DNA of 55,152 bases. It comes from GCA-2715965 sp047608975 (GTDB taxonomy: Bacteria > Verrucomicrobiota > Verrucomicrobiia > Limisphaerales > JAYPXF01). Under the pieces are notes generated by a model. The model was not told where the DNA came from and did no database searches. It worked only from the letters and a program-made list of their open reading frames with translations. This document shows, in pieces, positions 9,848-17,189 of the stretch (positions within the stretch are counted from its first letter, which is position 1; each line of letters opens with the position of its first letter). A program made the translations under genes and the position numbers. The DNA lies in NCBI GenBank assembly GCA_047608975.1, contig JBLFYM010000020.1, positions 1-55,152 of the forward strand, in the 5' to 3' direction.

Positions 9848-11668
9848 ATGCTCAACTCGCCCCGTCCTCTCATGAATCTGATTCAGAAAATCCTGCCCGG
9901 TCTCCTTTCCCTGATCGTCTGCGCCCAAGCGGCCGATCGACCGAACATCATCGTGATCTACACGGACGATCACGGCTGGCCCGACATCGGAGTCGCGGGT
10001 ATCAACGAGGACCTCCGAACGCCGAATCTCGACCAACTTGCCGCCGAGGGTGTGTATGCGACCAGCGGCTACAGCACTGCGCCCCAATGCGTACCGTCTC
10101 GCGCGGGCCTTCTGATCGGAAAATCTCAGAACCGTTTTGCGGTCGAATCGAACGGCGCCTCAATGGACGGATTCAATGCCGAACTCACCATTGCCGAACG
10201 ATTGAAGAAAGCCGGCTACGCAACCGGTCAGATCGGCAAATGGCACCTCGGGCCATCCAACCAGATCACCGACCACGGATTCGACGATGTCTATGCCAAG
10301 AACGCAAATCGCGCGTGCCACGCCAACTACACCTTGGCAGGCGAGACGATCGATATGCAGATGGTGAATGACAATCTGTATCATCTCGATGCGTGTAGCC
10401 AAGCCGCCCTGACGTTCATCGAACGGCACCAGCAGAAACCCTTCTTCCTCTACCTGGCCTACCGGGCACCGCACGTTCCGCTGGATGCGCCGAAAAAATA
10501 CCTCTCCCGATTTCCGGGGAAGATGCCCGAACGCCGCCGACAGGCGCTCGCGATGATCTCAGCCATGGATGATGGAGTGGGGTTGATTCGCCAGACCCTG
10601 GCCGAACACAAGTTGGAAAAGCGCACGCTGATCTTCTACATCGGTGACAATGGCGCGCCGTTGAAGATCCACAAACTGGACGCTCCCGGTGGCGGCCCCG
10701 GTTGGGACGGATCGCTCAATCATCCGATGAACGGCGAAAAAGGCATGCTCTCCGAAGGCGGCATGCGTGTACCCTTCATCGTCGCGTTTCCTGGCACCAT
10801 CCCCGGCGGACAGATCTACGATCACCCGGTGATCTCTCTCGATGTCGCCGCAACCGCGGTTGCGCTGGCCGGGCTGCCGGAGGAACCCTCACTGGACGGC
10901 GTGAATCTGATCCCCTTCCTATCTGGCAAACGAAAGACAGCGCCGCACGAGAATCTTCAATGGCGCTGGATCTCGCAGGCAGCGATTCGCGAGGGCGACT
11001 GGAAGTTCCTGAAAGGCGGAAAGCGCGAATACCTCTTTGACCTTAAGAACGATCGCGAGGAGCGAAGCAATCTGCTGCACTCCAAACCGCAGATCGCCCG
11101 GCGACTCCGCGCAAAGCTCACCACCTGGGCAGACGCACTTCAGCCTCCCGGCCTTGCCACTGCCGGCATGTCCACCACCTGGGAGCAATACTTTGATTTC
11201 TATCTCGATGGCAAAGATCCGGCACCGCTGCGCTCCAAATTCCAACCCGACAGCTCCAAAGGAAATGCGCAGGGCTGGATCGCAAGGAACGCGTCTATCG
11301 CCATTCAGGACGGATCGCTGGTCGTGAATTCAAAAGCCGCGAAGAATCCGTTTCTCGTCCAATCGAAACTGAAACTGAACGGCAGGCTCATTGCCAAAGT
11401 CAGGTTAAAAAACACCAAACCGGGCAATGTGGGCATCGCCTGGCGCGTCCAGGGTCAGAAGGATTTCAGCTCGCAGCAGATCCTTACAATCAAAGTCGAC
11501 GCGACGTCGGGTTGGAAGGATCTGGCTGTCCCGATAGCGGCCGAAGGGACCGTCATTCATGCGCGACTGCATCTGCCACCGGGCGAAACTCAGATACAAC
11601 AGATCACTTTCGAAAACCAGAATGGGAAGACCGTTGGAAACTGGCAATTCAACCCTTCCGACAAATAG
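9848..11668 (+). CDS. Secreted sulfatase with C-terminal beta domain
   Basis: Hydrolyses sulfate esters, probably of polysaccharides, outside the cytoplasm. A signal peptide (ILPGLLSLIVCAQAA) precedes the sulfatase N-terminus RPNIIVIYTDDHGW, whose Asp pair binds calcium. CVPSR contains Cys81, the residue that must be oxidised to formylglycine. Further landmarks are GKWHLGPSNQ, IGDNGAP and GGMRVPFIVAFPG. The sulfatase domain ends near residue 430; about residues 450-606 are a beta-rich extension with strand-like repeats (GSLVVNSKAAK, LKLNGRLIAKVRLKN) that could bind carbohydrate. ATG 9872 is an alternative start only eight codons in, and also leaves an intact signal peptide. A second sulfatase follows after 31 bases, so the two are likely one transcript. 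The sulfated substrate cannot be told from sequence. Confidence 0.93.
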   Translation: MLNSPRPLMNLIQKILPGLLSLIVCAQAADRPNIIVIYTDDHGWPDIGVAGINEDLRTPNLDQLAAEGVYATSGYSTAPQCVPSRAGLLIGKSQNRFAVESNGASMDGFNAELTIAERLKKAGYATGQIGKWHLGPSNQITDHGFDDVYAKNANRACHANYTLAGETIDMQMVNDNLYHLDACSQAALTFIERHQQKPFFLYLAYRAPHVPLDAPKKYLSRFPGKMPERRRQALAMISAMDDGVGLIRQTLAEHKLEKRTLIFYIGDNGAPLKIHKLDAPGGGPGWDGSLNHPMNGEKGMLSEGGMRVPFIVAFPGTIPGGQIYDHPVISLDVAATAVALAGLPEEPSLDGVNLIPFLSGKRKTAPHENLQWRWISQAAIREGDWKFLKGGKREYLFDLKNDREERSNLLHSKPQIARRLRAKLTTWADALQPPGLATAGMSTTWEQYFDFYLDGKDPAPLRSKFQPDSSKGNAQGWIARNASIAIQDGSLVVNSKAAKNPFLVQSKLKLNGRLIAKVRLKNTKPGNVGIAWRVQGQKDFSSQQILTIKVDATSGWKDLAVPIAAEGTVIHARLHLPPGETQIQQITFENQNGKTVGNWQFNPSDK

Positions 11669-11699
11669 TTCCCGGCCCTCGTTTCTACCCACCACCACC

Positions 11700-12980
11700 A
11701 TGAAAAAATTGATTCCCGCGCTCCTCTCGCTGTTGCTTCTCCCTGCTCTCGCCGGTGCGGCCCCGAAAACCAACGTGATCCTCATCATGGCCGACGACAT
11801 CGGCTACGAGTGTTACGGTGCCTACGGCGGGACTTCGTACAAGACTCCCGTTCTCGACCGCCTCGCCGCCGAGGGAACCCGCTTCAATCACGCCTATTCG
11901 CAACCCATCTGCACCCCCACCCGGGTAAAGATCATGACCGGCCTGCGGAACGTCCGGAACTACGCCTCCTTCTCCGTGCTAAAGAAGGATCAACGAACCT
12001 TCGGTCACATGATGGGCGAAGCGGGATACCGCACTGCAATCGCCGGCAAGTGGCAGCTTCTGGGAGCCGAGCATTACAAGGCTCCGATCCGCGGCGCGGG
12101 CAGCATGCCAAAGGACATGGGCTTCGAACGACACTGTCTCTGGCAGGTCGACCTGCTCGGCGAGAGATTCTGGGGCCCGAAGCTGACGATCGACGGTGCG
12201 ACAAAGCAGTTCCCACCGGGCGTGTATGGCCCCGACATTTACACCCAGTTCCTCCTCGATCGTATGGAGGAATACCGCGACGAACCGTTCTTCCTCTATT
12301 ACCCCATGGTGCTCGTACACAGCCCCTTTGTCCCGACTCCCGACAGCACCAATCGGAAGAGCAAAAACAAGCAGCGTAATTTCGCAGACATGGTTGCCTA
12401 CATGGACAAGCTGGTTGGTCGCATCGTAGCCAAGACGGTCGAACTTGGCATCGCCGAACGCACGCTCGTTTTGGTCACCGGCGACAATGGAACGCACGTC
12501 TCATTAAAATCCAACATGGGTGACACGGTCATCAAAGGTGGCAAAGGCAAACCCACGGACGCCGGAACGCATGTCGCCCTGTTCGGCTATCAACCCGGCA
12601 CCGTCCCGGCTGGCAAAGTCTCCCAGAACCTCATCGAATTCTCCGACTTTGTCCCGACCCTCGCCGCCGCCACCGGCGTGCCGCCGCTCTCCCCGACCGA
12701 TGGACAAAGCTTCCTCCCGGCGCTGCACGGTCAAAAGAGAAAATCCCGGGAGACAATGTTTGTCTACTACTGGCCCCGTCCCGAGCGCGGCAAACCCGTG
12801 CGGTTCACGCGCAACCGACGCTGGAAGCTCTATGGCGATGGAAAACTCTTCGACGTAAAAAACGACGTGATGGAGAAGTCACCCGTGACCGGAGTAAAAA
12901 CTTCAGTGATCCGCCAGCAACTGCAGTCCGAACTGGATCGCATGCCCGCCAAAGGCCAGACATTACTCAAGTTTGACTGA
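11700..12980 (+). CDS. Secreted sulfatase (CTPTR active site)
   Basis: A 426-residue sulfatase. The start at 11700 gives a clean signal peptide (KKLIPALLSLLLLPALAGAA) directly before NVILIMADDIGYECYGAYGG; the open frame continues upstream inside the previous gene but that part is unrelated. The modification motif is CTPTR with Cys71; Thr in place of the usual Ser still satisfies the minimal C-x-P-x-R rule for formylglycine formation. GKWQL replaces the more usual GKWHL, and VTGDNGTHVSL carries the second metal site. It is shorter than its neighbour and has no C-terminal accessory domain. This group resembles uncharacterised planctomycete/verrucomicrobial arylsulfatase-A-like proteins that attack sulfated glycans. 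Probably cotranscribed with the sulfatase ending at 11668. Confidence 0.92.
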   Translation: MKKLIPALLSLLLLPALAGAAPKTNVILIMADDIGYECYGAYGGTSYKTPVLDRLAAEGTRFNHAYSQPICTPTRVKIMTGLRNVRNYASFSVLKKDQRTFGHMMGEAGYRTAIAGKWQLLGAEHYKAPIRGAGSMPKDMGFERHCLWQVDLLGERFWGPKLTIDGATKQFPPGVYGPDIYTQFLLDRMEEYRDEPFFLYYPMVLVHSPFVPTPDSTNRKSKNKQRNFADMVAYMDKLVGRIVAKTVELGIAERTLVLVTGDNGTHVSLKSNMGDTVIKGGKGKPTDAGTHVALFGYQPGTVPAGKVSQNLIEFSDFVPTLAAATGVPPLSPTDGQSFLPALHGQKRKSRETMFVYYWPRPERGKPVRFTRNRRWKLYGDGKLFDVKNDVMEKSPVTGVKTSVIRQQLQSELDRMPAKGQTLLKFD

Positions 12981-13010
12981 CGGTCGCCTGGCCAATCAGT
13001 CACCTCCGAA

Positions 13011-14615
13011 TCAGTCCAAGCCGTAGCGCTCAATCCAACTCTGGGGGATGGTCCCGAAGCTGAGCAGCCAGTCATTGAACTGCTTGAGTGACCAGCCGCG
13101 GCCTTTCACCAAGCGCTGGTGAAGTCTCGCGTTCTCCAGTCGACCAAGCCAGTAGCTCATGGGAATCCCCGGTGCCATTGAGTACCAGTTGATCTCTGCC
13201 TCGGCGCGGGCCCGGGTGAATCCAAGATTCTTTTCCAGATGCGAAGCGGCCTGGCGATAGCTGTAGCGACCCGTTTGTAGCCGCAGATCCACCAGTATCC
13301 GATGAACCCGCCAAAGCGCGTCATGAAGCTGCTGGATTCGTGTCCACGGTGAACGATCAATCTTCAGATCCACGAGCATCTGTTCGCACCAGAGCGTCCA
13401 GCCCTCGTAGAACACCGCGTGCGCGAACATCCGCCGCCAGCGCCGGGGATGACGGTTGGCCGTCACGAATTGCAGATGGTGCCCCGGATAGGCCTCGTGG
13501 GCGGAGGTAAGACTCACGCCAAAGTGCTGCTGACGTTCAGCCAGTTTCTCCTGGGCATTCTTCCTCACCGCACTGAGATCATTCACCCAGAAGGTTCCTT
13601 TCTGCTGCTTCTCAAAGGCGCCAGGCGCGGAGTACGCCGCGGTTGGAAAAAGATGCCGCATGAAATCCGGCACCAAACGCACGACCAATGATTCGGACTT
13701 CGGGAAAGTCACTGCGTCAGCCGCCTGGAAGGCCGTCGCCACGCGCTTCGTTTCCCTCTGATAAAGTCCCAACAAATCCTCACCGGGATCCCAGTCTCCC
13801 CGCGCGCCGGCAATAATCTCATCCACCGACTTGCCCCGGCCGTATTTGGAACAGGCTTTGCTGAGCAGGCCACCGATTCGCTCTGCTTCGGCGGTCGCCA
13901 AGGCTTCCAGCTGGCCGAGGGTACAATCCAATCCCAACTCGTCGCGCACCCGGCGTTGCAAAACGTCTTTACCGACTGCGAAGGACGATTTCGGTGCCAG
14001 TTTTCGCTTCGCAACTTCGTCTCGGTAGTCGCCTACGGCCTGATTCGCAGCAGTGAGAAGTGTCTTGTCATTTCGCCCGGGCGAATGGCGTTCGAGAAAC
14101 GTTCCGACCGCCTCCAAAAACGAGGCAGCGCCCGCGCATCCCTCCTCCATCACCTTGCGCCAGATGGCCTCGGGCCGATCAGCCACATCTGCGGCCTCGC
14201 TAAGAAAACGAGGCGTGCCTTTGAGCAGCGAGCGGAGGTTGGACGCGGCCCGTGCCGGGGCATCCTCGCCCCGTTGCAATTCCTGCAAAAGGGCGTTCAT
14301 CACCGCTTCCGGACCTTCGGGGTTCAGGCGATGGTATCCGCGCTCATGATCCTCGGCTTCGTGCACGAGCTGACTTCGCAATGCCAATCGATCAAGATGC
14401 TGCTCGTTGCTCAGCTCCCGCGGGTTGATCGTTTCCAATTCTGCGAGCGTCTTTTCGCGCCGATGTTGCTCGCGTGCGATACTGCGGGCATCCGCGCGGC
14501 CAAGGCGGCCTTCGGACTCGCGGATTCCGGAAGCGGCAGCAGCCAGCGGATTGTCCTTCAGATGGCCTTCGAAGTAGCGATCCAACAGGCCTTCAAAGCG
14601 TTTCTTCTCATTCAT
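13011..14615 (-). CDS. DUF885 family metallopeptidase-like protein
   Basis: A 534-residue protein of the DUF885 family, which is related to M32/M3-like zinc carboxypeptidases. The signature SAHEAYPGHHLQFVTANRH contains the zinc-binding H-E-x3-H pattern (His373, Glu374, His378); VFYEGWTLWCEQMLVD supplies the downstream Glu expected as third ligand. The C-terminal part (YRQAASHLEKNLGFTRARAE, SMAPGIPMSYWLG) also matches the family. No signal peptide or membrane helix is seen, so unlike many relatives it seems cytoplasmic. Family members are thought to be peptidases but substrates are mostly unknown. The gene stands alone, convergent with the sulfatase pair, with a terminator-like hairpin in its leader at 14679-14719. 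Confidence 0.88.
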   Translation of the reverse strand: MNEKKRFEGLLDRYFEGHLKDNPLAAAASGIRESEGRLGRADARSIAREQHRREKTLAELETINPRELSNEQHLDRLALRSQLVHEAEDHERGYHRLNPEGPEAVMNALLQELQRGEDAPARAASNLRSLLKGTPRFLSEAADVADRPEAIWRKVMEEGCAGAASFLEAVGTFLERHSPGRNDKTLLTAANQAVGDYRDEVAKRKLAPKSSFAVGKDVLQRRVRDELGLDCTLGQLEALATAEAERIGGLLSKACSKYGRGKSVDEIIAGARGDWDPGEDLLGLYQRETKRVATAFQAADAVTFPKSESLVVRLVPDFMRHLFPTAAYSAPGAFEKQQKGTFWVNDLSAVRKNAQEKLAERQQHFGVSLTSAHEAYPGHHLQFVTANRHPRRWRRMFAHAVFYEGWTLWCEQMLVDLKIDRSPWTRIQQLHDALWRVHRILVDLRLQTGRYSYRQAASHLEKNLGFTRARAEAEINWYSMAPGIPMSYWLGRLENARLHQRLVKGRGWSLKQFNDWLLSFGTIPQSWIERYGLD

Positions 14616-14678
14616 GGCAAGGCGGGACGTTCATGGAAGATGACCTACTTGGATAGCGAATTCTGAATCATTGGGTAC

Positions 14679-14719
14679 AAAAAAGAAGCAGGACCGGAAG
14701 GGCACACATTCTTTCCGGT
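14679..14719 (-). terminator. Terminator-like hairpin in the DUF885 leader
   Basis: Read on the minus strand, ACCGGAA (14719-14713) pairs perfectly with TTCCGGT (14699-14693) over a 13-base loop, and a run of six T follows at 14684-14679 after eight bases. The shape is that of a weak Rho-independent terminator. It lies 64 bases before the DUF885 ATG on the same strand, so it would act as a leader attenuator or end a short leftward RNA starting between 14720 and 14970. The gap between stem and T run makes it weaker than a textbook case. Confidence 0.4.
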
Positions 14720-14725
14720 TCTGCC

Positions 14726-14747
14726 CGCTCCGCCACTCAGCGGAGCG
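14726..14747. repeat. Perfect 8-bp inverted repeat
   Basis: CGCTCCGC and GCGGAGCG are separated by the six bases CACTCA. No T run follows on either strand, so it is not an intrinsic terminator by itself. It may be an operator or extend the leader structure of the leftward DUF885 gene. Confidence 0.45.
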
Positions 14748-14971
14748 TTAACTAATTTGGCAATAGCACCTCTGAGTAATGCAGTTTCCGTGCCAGCTCA
14801 TTTTTGAAAAGACCCCTCACAACTACCCGGAACTGTTCAGCAATTGTAAAAAATTGATATTCTCTTCTCCCTTTGATCTGGAACCGCTCTGTTCACACTT
14901 TCGTGCTGCCACTGCGCTGATTCTTTGCCATCCCCCCTGCTCTCGGCTAGGCTGGCAGCAGTCATCGACGC

Positions 14972-16075
14972 ATGAGCAGTTCAGACAAAGAGCCGGTTGC
15001 CCCTTTCCGCCCGGAAGACACTGACGACCGCTTTCCCACGCATTGGAAGAGCGGATCTCTGAAATACGGTGACTTCACCGACTTGGCGAAAGGCGGAACA
15101 GCCATCCTCTACGCGGCCGTCGACAAAAACCTTCATCGCACCGTCGCATTCAAGACGCTGCACAAAGATCTTCGAGATTCGGAAATCGAGACCTGCCGGT
15201 TTGTCCGTGAAGCACGGGTGACAGCGAACATTCAACACCCGGGAACGGTCCCGGTGTATGAACTCGGACGGGATCGCGGCGGGAATCTTTTCTTCAGCAT
15301 GAAGAAGGTCAACGGACGCGATCTCCGGGACATTCTGGCGGACCTCAAGGCCGAGATTCCCGACGTGATGGACGCGTTTCCCCTGCCCCGTTTGGTCGAC
15401 ATCCTTATCCAGATCGGCCAGACCGTGGCCTACGCCCATTCCGTCGGCGTCATTCACCGCGACCTCAAACCGGCGAATATACAGATCGGATCCTTTGGCG
15501 AGGTCGTGGTCCTTGACTGGGGCCTGGCGAAGATCGTCGGTGAGCCCCAGGTGGAACTCAAAGAGGGTCTGCGCGAGGTGGAAACAATCGTGGATGATCT
15601 CACCCTCACCCCGCCCGGTCGTCGCTATGGAACGCCACTTTACATGTCCCCTGAAATCGCCCGCGGGGATCCGGAGATCGACGGGCGCAGCGATGTTTTC
15701 AGTTTGGGGAACATGATGTTCGAACTCCTCACCCGCCAACAACTTCTCAGCGGCGAAACAGTGGATAAGGTCATCGACAATCTACTGAAGAAGCCACTCC
15801 GTTGGCCGACCAACGCCGCGCCTGAGCTGAAAATCCCCCGCGAATTGGAAGCGATCTGCGTGCGTGCGCTTCGGATCGAACCCGAAGACCGTTACCAAAC
15901 CGTCCAAGAGTTCGTCGAAGACCTCCAACGCTACCGCCACGGTGAAGAAGTGTCGGTCTACAATTATTCAGGTCTCGAACGAATCAACCGATGGAACAAT
16001 CGGAACGCCCTGACCCTGACCGCCCTGATCTCAGGATTCACCGGTTTTCTCCTGCACTGGCTGTTCAGCCGCTGA
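14972..16075 (+). CDS. Membrane-anchored serine/threonine protein kinase
   Basis: Hanks-type protein kinase of 367 residues. The kinase domain spans about 30-330: LAKGGTAILYAAV is the glycine loop, VAFKTL has the ATP-anchoring Lys, VIHRDLKPANIQIG is the catalytic loop, VVVLDWGLAKI is the metal-binding segment, and YGTPLYMSPEIARGD is the activation/P+1 region. DWG replaces the usual DFG, a variant frequent in planctomycete and verrucomicrobial kinases. The C-terminal stretch LTLTALISGFTGFLLHWLF is one transmembrane helix ending the protein three residues later, so the kinase is tail-anchored with the catalytic domain cytoplasmic and no extracellular sensor. Substrates are unknown; the gene is monocistronic as far as seen. 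Confidence 0.92.
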   Translation: MSSSDKEPVAPFRPEDTDDRFPTHWKSGSLKYGDFTDLAKGGTAILYAAVDKNLHRTVAFKTLHKDLRDSEIETCRFVREARVTANIQHPGTVPVYELGRDRGGNLFFSMKKVNGRDLRDILADLKAEIPDVMDAFPLPRLVDILIQIGQTVAYAHSVGVIHRDLKPANIQIGSFGEVVVLDWGLAKIVGEPQVELKEGLREVETIVDDLTLTPPGRRYGTPLYMSPEIARGDPEIDGRSDVFSLGNMMFELLTRQQLLSGETVDKVIDNLLKKPLRWPTNAAPELKIPRELEAICVRALRIEPEDRYQTVQEFVEDLQRYRHGEEVSVYNYSGLERINRWNNRNALTLTALISGFTGFLLHWLFSR

Positions 16076-16111
16076 CGGCGCGCCGCCGCCCGGCAATGCG
16101 GATCCGACTGA

Positions 16112-17056
16112 TCAGCCAATCCGGAACAACTTCCGCGCGTTTCCGGACAGGATCTTCCGAAGAACTTCCTGACCCGGAGCCAGTCGCTGCAAAGCCTTCA
16201 ACATGTTCGCCCCACGACAACTCGGACCACGACCCAGCACATCGTAGCAGTCGCTCCCAAACATCAGTTTGTTCTGGTGCCTTTCGAGAAACCCCATCGC
16301 GTGTTCCTCATCTCGGAGCAGCGCATTCAAACCGGAGCCCGCAGCGTGATCGCCGTACATGTTGGGAAAATCAGATAACAACTGATCCGAGATCCCCCCG
16401 GCGACAACCTTCCCTTTCGGATACATGGCAGCCTGTTCGTGCTGGCTGTCGATATTCCCCCAGAAGGTCTGGGCATGACCGATGAAATTCACCTTGGGAT
16501 AGCGCTTGAGGATCTGGGGCATCCGTTCGATGCCGTGATTGTATTTCCCGTGTTGAAAATGCATCAGCACCGGCACCTGAAATTCGTTGGCGATGTCGTA
16601 AATCTGAAGCATCGGTTTCGAATCGATCTCCAGCCCAAACTTCTGTTCGCCAATCCCGATCGCTCCAAGTTTGAGATACTTCTCCAGGTTCCGCTTGGCC
16701 TCCGGAATATCCGGAACCTCGTTCGCAAAGAAGCGGAGATCCTTGGGGTGCTTTTGAAAAAGTTCATACGCCGCGTCCACGCTGGAACAGCCGGCGGCAA
16801 GTCCGTTGGACTTTCCATCATGCGTCGACGCACTCTTCGTTGGCGTCCCGGCTGGGAGCACGAACGAAATCGACATCCCCATCGCACGTTGATGCGCATA
16901 CATCTTGTCCCCCGGACGTCCCTTGAACCCTGGATGCTGATGGATATCTACGACGGGCACATCCGCCGCCGCGAATGAATTGGACGCCAACGCCACCCCT
17001 GCCACTGCGGAGGTGGCGAGAAATGCACGGCGATTCACAGAGCTATCGGAGATCAT
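16112..17056 (-). CDS. Tat-exported amidohydrolase (amidohydro_2 / TIM-barrel metal hydrolase)
   Basis: A 314-residue metal-dependent hydrolase. The start at 17056 gives a twin-arginine signal (SSVNRRAFLATSAVAGVALA) at the very N-terminus; the frame is open further upstream to 17356, but those 100 residues look non-coding and run towards the divergent gene. The mature protein begins with VPVVDIHQHPGF (the H-x-H metal site on strand 1), has VLMHFQHG and NFIGHAQTFWGN for later histidines, and LMFGSDCYDV for the catalytic Asp. This is the pattern of the amidohydrolase-2 family (decarboxylases and lactonases); the precise reaction is not determinable. It is divergent from the large haem-binding protein at 17190 and convergent with the kinase. 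Confidence 0.87.
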   Translation of the reverse strand: MISDSSVNRRAFLATSAVAGVALASNSFAAADVPVVDIHQHPGFKGRPGDKMYAHQRAMGMSISFVLPAGTPTKSASTHDGKSNGLAAGCSSVDAAYELFQKHPKDLRFFANEVPDIPEAKRNLEKYLKLGAIGIGEQKFGLEIDSKPMLQIYDIANEFQVPVLMHFQHGKYNHGIERMPQILKRYPKVNFIGHAQTFWGNIDSQHEQAAMYPKGKVVAGGISDQLLSDFPNMYGDHAAGSGLNALLRDEEHAMGFLERHQNKLMFGSDCYDVLGRGPSCRGANMLKALQRLAPGQEVLRKILSGNARKLFRIG

Positions 17057-17189
17057 GATCCAGCGTGTTCCGAGCCGTCGACACCCGCAAGCCAAACCGA
17101 ATCGAATAATCGACCTTCCCAGGGGGGCTTTGAATTCACCTTGGAACCTAGGCTTGATCTGAGTCCCGTTCGGCATCTTCATCGCTCCG

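Larger units (their letters stand above)
14616..14971. other. Divergent intergenic region between DUF885 and Ser/Thr kinase genes
   Basis: About 355 bases without a coding frame that looks real. It must hold the promoters of both flanking genes. It contains two inverted repeats, described separately (14679-14719 and 14726-14747). The right part (about 14785-14960) is AT-richer than the surroundings and includes the stretch aattgtaaaaaattgatatt, a likely place for a promoter of the rightward kinase, but no clean -35/-10 pair was found. Confidence 0.5.
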
